This document shows positions 1-12,380 of a stretch of 64,000 nt of DNA, piece by piece (the stretch's first letter is position 1; every line of letters starts with the position of its first letter). The stretch is from positions 39,088,606-39,152,605 of the forward strand of contig NC_089789.1 of assembly GCF_040412425.1 (NCBI RefSeq), given 5' to 3'. Position numbers and translations under genes: made by a program. This DNA comes from Macrobrachium rosenbergii (lineage: Eukaryota; Arthropoda; Malacostraca; Decapoda; Palaemonidae). The notes beneath the pieces are model-generated. The model saw only the letters and a list, made by a program, of their open reading frames with translations. It was not told the DNA's origin and searched no databases.

Positions 1-203
1 ATTTACATGAACATTGTATTTGATGGTCCGTAGCATAACAGACATCCAATGGCATTCCTATGATGCTGTTGTGATTTTTAATGTTTTATCAGTTTTATAG
101 TGATGAATTGCAATGTTATGATAACATATATTTAAATTCATTAATTTTTTTATTTAGCGTGAAATCTGGTGGTCGTTACTTCTTAGTGAAAGTTATTATA
201 CAT

Positions 204-350
<147 letters not shown>

Positions 351-849
351 TTTATTGTTCCACAGTTGTCTCATGTATGAAGAGTATAAGAATATCGCAC
401 ATGAAAATTAAAAGGAGAGACCACGACTCTTGACTGGTACTAAAAATTCATCCCCATGAAGATAACTTCAAAAATAAATAGAAAGTCGTGGTTTACTTTT
501 ATTAGGTCTTTGGATTGCTCCCATTGTACTGCACACCAGTCCACCCATCTGTAAATGAGTAGCAGCATTTGATGAGGTCGTGGAAAAGGGCGTGAGGCAG
601 CAACCTCATCCCTTAAATCTTCCTGAATTATCCTGGAGACTGCGCCCTTCTGTCACAACTCCCTTCAAGGTGGAGATGGCGTGTGGGGGAATTTATACAT
701 ATATACATGGGTATGCGTGCAATCCTTCTGCGAATCATTAAGATGTCAGTTCACCAGCAGCACATCACTTTTTCGTATCGTAATGCCAGTGTCTTAATGT
801 ATGTGCGTGTTTGCCACGAAAACTCTTGGATCTTTTTCAGTGTGCAAGA

Positions 850-866
850 GGCATTTACGATTTTCA
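850..866. repeat. Target-site duplication, left copy (SINE at 867-1175)
   Basis: The sequence ggcatttacgattttca is matched at 1176-1192 with one difference (c/a). Confidence 0.8.
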
Positions 867-1175
867 GCCCTTTTTCAATATGCAGCAGAAGAAGTATATC
901 TTAGTTTTACCAGACCACTGAGCTGATTAACAGCTCTCCTAGGGCTGGCCCGAAGGATTAGACTTATTTTACGTAGCTAAGAACCAATTGGTTACCCAGC
1001 AACGGGACCTGCAGCTTATTGTGGAATCCGAACCACATTATAGCGAGAAATGAATTTCTGTCACCAGAAATAAATTCCTCTAATTCTTCATTAGCCGGCC
1101 AGAGACTCGAACTCGGACCTAGCGAGTGCTAGGCGACAACTCTACCGACTCTCCCAACGAGGAACTCAGTATGCA
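867..1175 (-). mobile_element. tRNA-headed SINE, minus orientation, with target-site duplication
   Basis: Read on the minus strand, the head holds an A-box-like segment (GAGTCGGTAGAGTTG) and a B-box (GTTCGAGTCTC). A conserved body follows (AATGAAGAATTAGAGGAATT onward) and ends AAACTAAGATATACTT. The same body occurs at 12529-12805 on the plus strand. It is flanked by a 17-bp repeat with one mismatch, 850-866 and 1176-1192. I recognise the family as an abundant decapod SINE from memory. No name is claimed. Confidence 0.85.
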
Positions 1176-1192
1176 GGAATTTACGATTTTCA
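1176..1192. repeat. Target-site duplication, right copy (SINE at 867-1175)
   Basis: The sequence ggaatttacgattttca is the partner of 850-866. Confidence 0.8.
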
Positions 1193-1584
1193 TACGTATG
1201 TTTATTGCTTGCAACATAACAGTAACCAGCACCATGAAGCACTTGATGTTGTGCGTGCGTTGAGGTTTCCCCAAAGGCGATGGATCAAGCTTTGTTTAAC
1301 GAAGCTGCGCTTTGGTTTCCTAATCGCGCCAACATAAATATTATTTCTCTCGTGGAATGGCCAAGGAAAAACATTGGTGTTTTTTTTTTTACTGTTTTCT
1401 TTGATGTTTTTCAACTACTGACTGAGGAATTGAGATGTAAAGCAACGACATGGGGGAGGTATAAGCATGAGGCACTGGGTCATATTGATGCCCAGGAACT
1501 GGGTCACATTGATGCCCAGGAGTCAATCCATCATTGCATGAGTGACCGTGAAGCACGTAATCTAAAAAAAAAAAAAAAAAAACA

Positions 1585-1663
1585 TACAAAGAAAAATAAG
1601 TACTTGGTTAATTCGTTTTACTCCTACAAAGAAAAATAAGTACTTGGTTAATTCGTTTTACTC
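1585..1663. repeat. 40-bp tandem duplication
   Basis: The block tacaaagaaaaataagtact, tggttaattcgttttactc is repeated exactly with a 40-bp period. The near-perfect match indicates a recent event. It follows a poly(A) run at 1564-1582. A separate pair of 24-bp copies (gggtca-attgatgcccagga) lies at 1478-1522. Confidence 0.92.
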
Positions 1664-1720
1664 AAAAGGAAGTGTTGGGAAACTTCGAATGGATGTTCTC
1701 TATAATAGGGAAATTTGTAG

Positions 1721-1725
<5 letters not shown>

Positions 1726-1770
<45 letters not shown>
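1726..1770. repeat. (CT)n microsatellite
   Basis: Pure CT dinucleotide run. Confidence 0.97.
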
Positions 1771-1773
<3 letters not shown>

Positions 1774-1958
1774 ATCCCGGTTGCACGTATTCCAGAGGAA
1801 GGGGAATGGAGGTTGAATGATTCTAACGGGATCCCCGAAATCTTTGGTTGGGAAAGGCGATAGTTGCTGCTGCGTGGTCACAACCAACAATTGTGAAGTC
1901 CCTCCTCCAAGCTTTTGAATATCGCCTTCTCTGTTCTCGGAAAGCTGTGGGCGTGTGC

Positions 1959-1961
<3 letters not shown>

Positions 1962-2019
<58 letters not shown>

Positions 2020-2020
2020 G
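1962..2020. repeat. Compound (GT)n(GA)n microsatellite
   Basis: A GT run passes directly into a GA run. Confidence 0.97.
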
Positions 2021-2308
2021 AGGGGTTGGGGTCTAGGACGCTTGCCGAACCAGCATCACAATATCAAAGGCCATCGTGATTAAAGGTAAATAAAGGCGGT
2101 AAGTGAAAAATAAATTCGTCTCAGCGTAAAATTTTACCACACAGACAGAGAGGAAACTTGCGTCACCATATGAAGATAAACGGACGTTGAAACTGATACC
2201 CTAATATCAAAGCACAACGTCATGTAAGGTTAATAGCCGACAAACAAATTAATCTACAAAAGTCTCTATGAATAGGGAATGGGCCACTTCAAATAAGCAG
2301 ACTAACAG

Positions 2309-2350
<42 letters not shown>
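2309..2350. repeat. (GA)n microsatellite
   Basis: GA run with one interruption (ggag). The 80 bp before it and the 80 bp before the next GA run are related (atatcaaagcac, agccgacag, agactaac), so the two are parts of a diverged duplication of about 180 bp. Confidence 0.95.
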
Positions 2351-2352
<2 letters not shown>

Positions 2353-2485
2353 GGGCTGTCTGTTAGATTTTTATCTTAATATCAAAGCACATCATTGAAA
2401 GTTAACAGCCGACAGAACAAATTTATCTGAAAAAAAAAATTTTTTTCTCCACGAATGAAGAATGATCCACCACAGATAGACTAAC

Positions 2486-2488
<3 letters not shown>

Positions 2489-2554
<66 letters not shown>
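2489..2554. repeat. (GA)n microsatellite
   Basis: Uninterrupted GA run. Partner of the tract at 2309-2350 in a diverged local duplication. Confidence 0.97.
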
Positions 2555-2557
<3 letters not shown>

Positions 2558-2693
2558 CATATACCAACCCCAAAACCACTGATCACCCCAGCGATATGCA
2601 TCTCCAATTAACTCACTGAAGTAGCTTTTGAATAGCTCATTTTTTAGGGGAGGCAGGACGGCTGGGGTGGGCTTAGATAGACTTAAGTGTGAT

Positions 2694-2746
2694 TGAAGAA
2701 GAAGAAGAAGAAGAAGAAGAAGAAGAAGAAGAAGAAGAAGAAGAAG
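2694..2746. repeat. (GAA)n microsatellite
   Basis: Pure GAA trinucleotide run of about 17 units. Confidence 0.97.
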
Positions 2747-3059
2747 CGAATAGGGTTATTGGGTCGCCCACTCCGGCAGAGACTCCTCCTCGAAGTCTAG
2801 CCATCTGTTGATGGTGGTTGCAAGGTCTCCAGACCTTCGCTCTGGTGTTTGCTCCCTGGCGATTTCCGCTAACCGACCCGTCTCTTGCGAAATGCCCCTC
2901 CCTACCTTTTAGTTTTTTTTTTTTTCCAGTGTTTATGTGCTGCATTATACGTTTTTTGTTTACATCATGAACTATTTCTGGGGATTAAGTAGGGAGGAAA
3001 GATGGCAACATGCATGACGATTCATGAGTTATCAGCGTCTAAAGCGACTGTGAACCTTT

Positions 3060-3275
3060 TCTTATTCAGAAGATGAACACTATTCATATGGAACAAACCC
3101 ACCAGAGGAGCCACTGACTTGAAATTCAAGCTTTCAAAGAATATTGTGGTATTCATTGGGAAGAAGTAAGAGGAGGTAAAGGGAAATATAAAGAAAGAAG
3201 AGATCTCACTTATTAAAAAGAAAAATAAATTAACAGATTAATACTTGGCAAGATCGATAGGAATAATACGTCAGC
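3060..3275 (-). mobile_element. LINE 3' UTR fragment, second copy
   Basis: Shares with 39971-40180 the run agaagatgaac-ctattcatatggaacaa, then ccactgacttgaaattcaag and a following purine-rich part. Similarity is lost before the LWNSLP-coding portion. Same orientation as the other copy. Confidence 0.65.
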
Positions 3276-3539
3276 TAAACAAATAAGACTACTAGAAACC
3301 TGATTTCCGCTTACTTTCTTTAAAAATTTGTCCTTATCAGTGCCACATTTCCTCATAAAAGCCAATAACTGATATCAATCCCAGAAATACCCCCAGATCT
3401 TGAGGGTTAATATTAATAATAGGGGCGACCGTGTTGACCAAGTAAACGCAAGCCCAGCTTTGAGTGTTTACATAACGTGTCTGACTGGAAATATTCCATC
3501 CAGTTCTCTCAAAACTAGACTTTTCAGTGATAATAATAG

Positions 3540-3541
3540 TA

Positions 3542-3598
<57 letters not shown>
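3540..3598. repeat. (TTA)n microsatellite
   Basis: Pure TTA run. Polyleucine or polyasparagine frames across it are spurious. Confidence 0.97.
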
Positions 3599-4258
3599 CA
3601 AATACGCAATCTGGCGAACTTTTGTAGAGAAGATGTGGTGATTCAATGAAAATAATAAGTATCATGAACAGACAAAATGTCGGATTTTTATTATAGTAAT
3701 GTTTAAATGGCCTGTTTCACTATATTCTATTCCATATCTTGAAATGTTTTGTTGATCTGGGTCATTGTTTATTCCTTTTTCTCTTCATGAGACTCGTTAT
3801 TTTGGCTCATTTTTACAATACATATTTAACCTCTGGTGTTTTAGATTATTTCATGATAAATGTTTTGCTATTTTGAGCTCATGTCTATGATAAGTGGTTG
3901 GTTTTTTTATGTTTGCAAAATAAAATTTACAAATTTCGGACGCGTTTCTGATATTGTTTGAGCTCCTGTCTGTGATAAGTACTTTATTTTAGTTCATGTC
4001 TGTGCTCTTCGTTTTATTTAAGTTCTTCGTTGTTTTAAGTAATATCTAAACGTGTTGCGTTCTGAAGTATAAAAAAAACCGTCCACCTGGTTGCTTTATG
4101 CGCGCGCGTGTGTGAGTGTGTGTGCTTGTGTGTTTGCACATGCACATGCGCTTACGTTTGTGCTTTCAAAGTCTGAGGAAAAACTGAGAAAAACACCTTT
4201 ACTATTTCATGGACCGCTTTTGTCAAGTAGGTTTACAGTCGATGAGATAAAAGTCAGC

Positions 4259-4285
4259 TGTGTGTGTGTGTGTGTGTGTGTGTGT
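4259..4285. repeat. (GT)n microsatellite
   Basis: Pure GT run. Confidence 0.95.
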
Positions 4286-4506
4286 TAGGTAATAGTACTG
4301 TAGGCATGCCACAAATTTTAAAAGTTCTTTTTTTCGCCATTTCCCAGTTGCCTTCTCGTATGTCCTGAGTTATTATGCCGAACCCAATATCCTTCATCCG
4401 GCATGATCCAATTTCTGGCGTCCCATTGCGTAACAAAGAGATGGGGAAGGCGACGTATTGACCGGTTTTCAATTGAGCTAATCGAACTCCAAAGTCCTCC
4501 CATCAG

Positions 4507-4507
<1 letters not shown>

Positions 4508-4567
<60 letters not shown>

Positions 4568-4736
4568 GTGTATTGGTAAGACCGCCCAACTTGACGAAGA
4601 GGGACGAATGGGCTTATTCTCGAAAATCCAATATACCTCTGCAGACCTGAGCAGTGAATTAGGTACCTAGTTATTGGTCGAATGTTGTGGGCTGTAGCTG
4701 CGTGTGTGTGTGTGTGTGTGTATATATATACAAATG

Positions 4737-4806
<70 letters not shown>

Positions 4807-4973
4807 CATTGGTAAGACCTGCCAACTTGACGAAGAGGGACGAATGGCTTATTCTCAGAAATCAATATACCTCTGTTAGACCCTGAGCAAGAAGCAGGAA
4901 TTAGGTACCTAGTTATTGGTCGAATGTTGTGGGCTGAAGCTGCGGTGTGTGTGTGTGTGTATATATACAAATG

Positions 4974-5026
<53 letters not shown>
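4508..5026. repeat. 236-bp tandem duplication built around CT, GT and TA microsatellites
   Basis: The non-repetitive part from cggtgtattggtaagacc (4566) to the GT run recurs from 4802, a period of about 236 bp. Each copy holds the series unique part, GT run, TATATA, caaatgattc, long CT run. CT tracts sit at 4511-4565, 4738-4801 and 4975-5026. Confidence 0.9.
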
Positions 5027-5029
<3 letters not shown>

Positions 5030-5039
5030 GATTACCTTC

Positions 5040-6590
5040 ATTGACTTTTAGATAGCGCTCACTTGTATTTTAGTTTTGTTGAGGATTTTTTTTTGTTGCA
5101 ACAGTTACATCTTTGTTAAGTAGTTTTATATTGATTATATAAAGCATTTATATCATGGATTTAAAAAAAAATGTTTCAGGATCTGCTTTTATGGTCACCC
5201 TGTCTTCAGTGCCAGTTCGGTTGCAGTATCTAATGGAAACTTGATTTTATTGCGTCCTCCCTCAAGCTTCATTCAAAAAAAGATCTGGTCCAAGGGTTTT
5301 ATTCATTACGAATTCCCTGGTTTTTAATTTGCACGTATTTTTTTTTTTATTTTCGTGCAAATCTATTTTTCATAAATCGGTATTGTTCTATGCTACTTTG
5401 AAGACAATGAAGTTATTAAGTTCTGCCACCGCAGAATCATTACGCCAAAGGTTTTAATGTTATAAATTGAACATTAACTTTGGAAATGAGATAGAACTGC
5501 CATCTGGAAAGCAACCAGTCTTTTTGTAAAGGATGTATTCTGACAGTTACGAGAACCGGAAGAAAACTTTTGTCTTAAATTGATATTGGGAGATGTACTG
5601 TAGACAAGTGCCCTTGGGACAGTAGCATCATGTTAACGAAGAGGCCCAAACATATTTTGTGAAGGTACTAATGGCAAAACAAATCGGAGTCTGTTGTTTC
5701 ACTATGTTAAAAAAGAACTTTTTGACTAAAGCTTTTCAGGAAATAAAGAGGGCTCCTCCAATGTCCCCAGGGAGTTGATTTTACATTTTTCTACAAGCCC
5801 CTGTCACCGGCGTACAATCATTAAGACTAAAAAAAATGGAAAATAGTAAATAGATTTGTAAAACGTTTCCGACAGACATCATGCTTGCATATTACAATCT
5901 TCTGATTAATATATAATATAATCGTATTGAGCCATATCATGAATGCCTCAAGTTATGTTGTGGTGTTTGTCAAATTTTGGATCACTATTTTTTGCTTACT
6001 ATTTTTTTTTTCCATATCCATCTGTCCCGATATAGCCATGGCACTAGTGTGTATACTTAAGACATCAATCACTCAGTTAGCACTCAGACTTTATTGTGCC
6101 TCGTGGTAGCTGAATTGAGATCGTGTGAGCACCACTGGATCTCACTGAGGCCCTCACGTGGGCAGCGGAGTGGGTGAGTGAGTGCCTTTTATATTACTGA
6201 CTTGTTAAGACGTAAATGACAGTTTTGAAATAAACCTCCATCGCAATTCCATATTTTCAACTTGGGCTTATGAAATTAGAACACGTCCCCAATATAAAAA
6301 TAAAAAAATAACACTTGAAAAGCTAAACCTGTACTTTTCCCGAATCACAGACATTACTGAGACGCTAGTCGTCGTTGAAGGCTGTAAACGTTACTCGGGA
6401 TGACTGGCCAAAATGTTCGTGTCATATCCGTCGTCAAGCCTTGATACCAAGACTCCGAAGATCTTTCGCAGTTGCTACAATCAGAAACCAGCGAAGGGCC
6501 TTTACGTTACACGACATTGAGTTGTTAAATTTGCAGTTAGATGCGGATGTCGCCAACCGACCATCGTCTCATCGCTTTAGGAACTTTATG
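5040..6590. other. No supported feature
   Basis: AT-rich sequence without an exon, clear repeat or RNA gene that I can support. Confidence 0.4.
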
Positions 6591-6593
6591 CTA

Positions 6594-6640
6594 AAGAAGA
6601 AGAAGAGGAGAAGGAGGAGGAGGAGGAGGAGGAGGAAGGG
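6594..6640. repeat. GAA/GGA purine tract
   Basis: GAA and GGA triplets in a row, imperfect. Confidence 0.9.
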
Positions 6641-6860
6641 AGTGAGGGGAGGCGGCGCTGCCGAGCCTAACTGTTTTCGGACGTAGGATTTTGCAGCGTA
6701 GCGAGCTGTAACCGCAAGCTGTAAAAACTGCCAGGTCACGTTTCAGCCACTGACTCATTCACTCACTCACTCACTCACACTCCCACAGAAAGAATATAAT
6801 GGAATTCTGCTCAGATAACCAGTTAATCGTGTCGCAGCTTGTATCGATGGCTCTCTTCTC

Positions 6861-7233
6861 GCCTAGTCTTTTATTTCCTCGTCTTGCTTAGTCTTTTATT
6901 CCCTCGTCTTGCTTAGTCTTTTGTTTCCTAGTCTTGCTTAGCCTTTTATTTCTTCGTCTTGCCCAGTCTTTTATTCCCTAGTTTCCTCGTCTTGCTTAGG
7001 TGTTTATTTCTTCGTCTAACCTAGTCTTTTATTTCCTCGTTTTGCTTAGCCTTTTATTTCCTCGTCTTGCCTAGTCTTTTATTTCCTCATTTTGCTTAGC
7101 CTTTTATTTCCTCGTCTTGCCTAGTCTTTTATTTCCTCATTTTGCGTAGCCTTTTAGTTTCTTCGTCGTACCCAGTCTTTATTTTTTCGTCTTGCCAAGT
7201 CTTTTATTCCCTCGTCTTGCTCAGTCTTGTATT
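6861..7233. repeat. Minisatellite, unit about 24 bp
   Basis: About fifteen copies of a unit close to ttgcttagtcttttatttcc-tcgtc, with point changes and a few short or long units. A higher-order pair of units (cct-cgt then cct-cat variants) recurs around 7030-7150. No coding pattern. Confidence 0.88.
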
Positions 7234-8335
7234 AAGAAAGACATTGACCATCTGTGGATGTCCATACTTAACCAACACGACGTCTTTGACCATTGTTATT
7301 GCGAGACCAGTTAATTTTATTTATTAATGCTGCTGATAGTGACAGTGTAGCCTCAGCGGTTCTCTGTCAAATGCTTGACATATCCACATGTCTTACGAGG
7401 AAATGTTACCCATTTTTGTTGGTAATTTGAAGTGTAAATGTTGGAGTAACGATCAGCAACACGTCTCATTTTTGAAGGTAATCATGCTTTCTGGATATTA
7501 AATTAACTCATTTTGGTGATTGTTTTTGGAAGAACTTCTTTCCTGTGCCTGGTTGTAGAATGTATATATGTTGCTCTTATGGTTTTACTGAAAAGGTCGA
7601 GCAGTCTTACACACCAAAAGAGAATAGTAGAAAGTCTTGTGACTTTACACAGCGCTGGAAGTTGAGGTTGTGTACAAATATACATTCCAGTAAATGACTT
7701 GTTAGAATCTATAATACCATATTCATGGTATTAAAACCACCCTGGCAGGATCTTTGATATTAAACCTCGCGCGCGCACACGCAGACACAATTAGACTTAA
7801 GACTCATTGTTGAGTCAGTTGCACTAAAAATATCTTTGTAATTAGGAGCGGTGAAATCCATCATGATCAAAAACACCCTTTTAGATTTGGAAAATACTTT
7901 TGGGCAGTCTTGAAAAAAATACTGCCGCCATCTTTAAAGAAAAAAGGAAAAGGCTATCTTATAAATTGCAAAAGCCATCTTGACTAAAATTATAATGGAA
8001 GTCGATAAAAATTATAATGGAGATGAGGAGTTGTATGCATTTTTAACAATTGCCAGGCTCTTTATAGCAGAGAACTCTCGATCGACCTCCTAGGGCCATT
8101 GAATTCGTTTGTTAGGTATTGAAGGATCAGGGACTCTATTTTGAATTCCTCAAGTATGTAAGCGGTTGGTAATAGATTCAGTATTATGTAGTGAATTCAG
8201 ACATCTCGGAGATATAGAATTTATATGGCCCTGATTTTTTTTCATTTTTTTCATTTTTATTTCATGGAAGTAAGAATAAATAGGATCAGTATGTTGGCTT
8301 TATTAAGACACATTATGTATCCGGTAATAGCGTAT

Positions 8336-8338
<3 letters not shown>

Positions 8339-8381
<43 letters not shown>
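8339..8381. repeat. (GA)n microsatellite
   Basis: Pure GA run. Confidence 0.97.
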
Positions 8382-8383
<2 letters not shown>

Positions 8384-9338
8384 CTAATAGGCAACAGTAC
8401 GTTATCTTAAATACCAATCATGCACTTTTGTCTTATCACCATTCGAGGACTGCCTTTCCTGACGATGTTTTCAGACCTCAGAGCGAAATCAGAATTACTG
8501 AATTTTCTTCAAGAGCAGAATGGCGCAATATTTTTAACTAGATTGTGTTTCTGATATACCAATTGACTTGGCTGCATAGGAGGCGTTTCTATTTATCAAT
8601 TTACTTGGCTGCATAAGGGTAAAATGTTGAATACGAAGAGAAGGGAGTTTTTAATATTAGTTGGCAGTTATTGTTAATATTGACCACTGTTCTGTTCTTG
8701 ATATTTTTTTAATAGAAAACTTCTTACACTGGAGAGCTATCGTAACGGGGTCGAGGTTGTTCTGGTCTTCGCCCTCGAACGTGAATTTCACCCAGTTGTG
8801 GGCAATTAGGGCTTTCATTGTTGATCTCCCCCTTGAGGCCAGAATAGATCGTCGAAGGGATATTGTTAGAAGGGGAAGATTGGATACAAATTTACCTTCA
8901 ATGACTAAAACGTGATTTTGCTTTTTCTTTCGTTACACTCTGCCTTTTTCTGCTTCGTGCTTTGATTATCATCATTTTAACTGAGTAAGACTGGTATAGG
9001 AGGAGAGAGGTTAATTGGCTTTATGCAGCGACACAGCTGTCATTATTAAAGAGAGTCGCCCCATTCCCGTGAAATTAGCCTGCAGAGAGAGATTTCATGC
9101 ATCGTCATCACTCCGTCACCGTTTATGGCATCCCAGACATGCAGATACCACTTGGTGTGTGTATCCACATCAGATACCACTTTCTTGTGTTCCCTATCGG
9201 TTTAATAAGTTTTTAGTCTTGATTGTATCAGTATGTGAAGATACAGAAGTATTTAGTTATTTGCTTTATGATGGCGTTCACGCGTAGCCATTTCTTTTTT
9301 TAACTAGGCTACACTTTTGTCACATTTCCACACACAAC

Positions 9339-9341
<3 letters not shown>

Positions 9342-9426
<85 letters not shown>

Positions 9427-9433
9427 TGTGTGT
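9342..9433. repeat. (TA)n(GT)n microsatellite
   Basis: TA run of about 80 bp followed by a short GT run. Confidence 0.97.
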
Positions 9434-10186
9434 GTCAATTCAATCTGCAACTCATGCAAAAGAGGTGGGGGAAGTAGGGTATACCTTTCTCCGTGCATTC
9501 TACTATCCCATGACTTATACCACGAACTGTATACGAATGTAAATCATGCACTATAATAATAAGATATAAACGATAATTTCCACTCATATCTTTCTTCTTC
9601 TACTCGATATTTTCTATCCCTCTGTTATGATGTTTTTAACCACCGAACCCCAGCTGATGCAGCAGGGACCCACCGAGCGCGATCCTGCATTAATGATTTG
9701 TTGATCCTTGACGATAAATGTGATCGAGAAAACGTTAAGAATCGATCTCTCATTATGATTGGAAGGCGATAACACAGTGAACGCCTTGATACAGTATCGT
9801 GTGTGTGTGTATGTGTAGGTGTGTTTGCGCGTGCGCGCTTTAATATAGGAACGTGTCTTAATGTGCCTGTACCTCCCCTTGGTGAGTTTTGGATTTGAAA
9901 CACTCAGGTATAACTGTATGCCCCCCCCCCCCCTTTTGCGAGTGGGATGTTAACCCTTTGGTTCTAAGCAGTTCTGTTTTTTGGATCAGGTTGCTGGCCA
10001 TGCCATTTTCCACTCTGGCTGCGACCTACCACTTTGAACTAAACACCAGGAACTTAATTCATGGAGTAGGTTAACAGAAGCGCCATGGATTCTTCAGGAA
10101 ACGATCCCAAGTTATTTTCAAACTACTGGGGCCGCAGAGGTCCACATTTCTTAACGTTAAGCCTTTTAGATTTTTAAATGTTAAAT

Positions 10187-10207
10187 TGTGTGTGTGTGTG
10201 TGTGTGT
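10187..10207. repeat. (GT)n microsatellite
   Basis: Pure GT run of about ten units. Confidence 0.9.
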
Positions 10208-10419
10208 ATGTATGCATGTGTATGTGTTTGTGACAGTCTGCTTGTGTTGTGAAGCTCTGTGTACCGGGCTCTTTGCGAGAATGGTGCTTATTGATGAAAA
10301 ACTTACAAAGCAATGTGATTGTTTGCTGGGTCTTGTAGCTCAAATTTTTTCAATTTCCTTTTTAAGGTTTTGACTTTATGTCATGGATTTAAATGTCCGG
10401 ATGTTATAGCTAGTGAAAA

Positions 10420-10670
10420 ATATGGTTCGAATTCCTTGCTATTGGTCAGTGAAAAGAATGATGATGGAATGCCTTAGTACTGTAGCCCAGAGGAATGGAG
10501 TTGTAATACCTAATAGCTGTAGCCCGTTAGAATGTGGTTAGTAAACCTATAATTTATATCCTGAAAGAATGGAGTTCGAATTTCTGGATAATGTGGCCTG
10601 TGAGACACTGTAGAATAAGTATCGTTACCTGTAAGGATGAAGTTCGAATACGTAAATATTTTAGTGTGAA
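10420..10670. repeat. Degenerate repeat, unit about 60 bp
   Basis: The motif gaatg-agttcgaatacct (variants) followed by ta-tgtagcccgtgag recurs about four times with heavy divergence. Borders are approximate. Confidence 0.4.
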
Positions 10671-11126
10671 AGATTAAGTTTTTCGTTCACTTTACTTACG
10701 TTTTTGTATTATATGTAATGCTGCATTGGGAGTTTTATTCCCATTGCTTTCAGTTTATTCTCGTGAATTGTTGGACAGAGTCTCTTCAAATTCGATGCAG
10801 TATTTAATGTTGAAGAAGATATTGTTACGGTGGAATGGAACTCGTGAGCTTCTTTTCTCCAGAAGGCCAGAGATGAATAATTGACATTAGTGAGCTTTCC
10901 CTTAAGTGAGCTTCATGAGGGTATCTGGTTTAGTTTAGACTACAAAGCCTGATGTGATCTTTTCTAGTAACTGAAACTGTTTGTGTTCATTTTATATGTC
11001 AGACTGTGTTTATTTTATGTCAGACCCAGGTGACATGTATGTTTTGTTCGTGAACCAGTAGAAGTGCTGTAAGTTTTTACTAATCTTTATATTGTTTGAA
11101 AGGCCTCCAGGTGTAGATCTTTACAG

Positions 11127-11265
11127 ATAAGCCCCGTAGGGGGTAGTGTTGTCAGTGAGCCTCACGTGGTGCACTGTATTGCTAAAGGTTGATTGCAGCT
11201 GCTCTTCGGCCCCTAGCTGCACAGTCATTCGGCTGTGCTATAAACTCCCTTCGTTTTCTTTATGT
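11127..11265 (+). repeat. Dispersed decapod repeat (CCCCGTAGGGGG type)
   Basis: Contains agccccgtagggggtagtg, then cctcacgtggtgcactgta and cttcggcccctagctgca. I recall this as a very common interspersed sequence in decapod genomes and transcript ends. This is recognition from memory with only one copy in the window, so family and borders are uncertain. Confidence 0.5.
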
Positions 11266-11769
11266 ATAGTTTTGCCAAGATCATCAGTGGTTATTCAGAG
11301 TAAATAGCAGGACGTTTTCGAGCCAAATAATAGTGTACCTCAGCATTAAGGAGATATGCCTATTTTACGGTATTCATCCAGGTTTCCCAGAAATTACGTA
11401 TTTGGAATAGTGCTATAAAAGCAGAACATCTCCCTTCCCTTCGAAATTCGCAAAGACAAGGTAATCATGCCTTCATATGATAAATTATTAATGGTGAAAT
11501 TCCCATGTCTTGGTTATCTGGATTTCCTGTGTCGTGAAAATCCTGATTGATATTACTTTTGTATTAACCATGACATTCACGATACCAGAGTCATCGTTGA
11601 AAATCCACGCCAACAGATTTGGTGGTGTGATATAGAAATCGTCTCTTGCTGTCAGAAGTAAGGGGAAAGTCAGTTTTTGAGCGCACTGCGGTGCGCACTC
11701 TCCATGACTAATTTTTAATTTGTATCACGTCACTTATATAAAGTTTAACGTGACAAAAACTGCAGAGTT

Positions 11770-12160
11770 CATTATATGACGGCTCGTGCGCGAAGTTACG
11801 CCTCTCTCTCTTTTTCTCATTTCTAGGTTTTATTTGTCTTATATTTTTGTTAAAGTTCAGATTTATTCTCTTTTTTTTTCTTATTTAGAGATCACGCAGT
11901 GAAACTGAAGGCAATTAATTAGCCTCATTCACATTTAAGAGGTTTTATAGCAATTTTTTCGTATGTAATCAATTGAATATTAAATATAACTCTCAGTTTT
12001 GGAAATCACGTAATGAAGCTCGAGACAATTAAATTGCCCAACCCCCCCCCCCCTCTCTCTCTTAAAATGAAGTTAATTCCTTGGCGAATGTTGAGGCATA
12101 TATTTAATAATTAATTTTTTGGAAGCCACTTAGTGATTCTAGAGTCAATTAAACAAATCA
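11770..12160. repeat. Old degenerate tandem repeat, unit about 115-120 bp
   Basis: A landmark of the form ggaa-atcacgtaatgaagct then gacaattaaattgcc occurs at about 11886, 12000 and 12120 with increasing divergence. AT-rich matter (atattaaatata) and CT-rich matter lie between at similar spacing. Confidence 0.6.
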
Positions 12161-12380
12161 GTGCTAACAGTGAAAATACGGATGCACCCGTTCACTCTAT
12201 GCGGAAAGGAACACGGGGCGTGTCTACATGAGTGCGGAAGTGCGTAAGTTGTGGGAAGCGTGGGGCGGAGTGGCGCATCGCCGTGTGAAAGGTATACGTT
12301 TGGAGTGCCTGTGTGTGAGAGATAGACAGAGAGAAAACAGTTCGGCTCGGAGATATGTCATACATGGCGTACTTGGAGGG

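Larger units (their letters stand above)
7240..11120. other. Noncoding, repeats only
   Basis: Apart from the microsatellites and the degenerate repeat listed separately, I see nothing definite. The open frame at 8661-8915 lacks family resemblance and splice context. Confidence 0.35.

Noticed and set aside
6861..7233. CRISPR array
   Set aside because: The repeats are contiguous with no unique spacers, and the DNA is eukaryotic.
8661..8915. 84-codon frame as an upstream exon
   Set aside because: No resemblance to leucine-rich repeats or other CARMIL parts on either strand, and the phase could not be tied to the 15678 exon.
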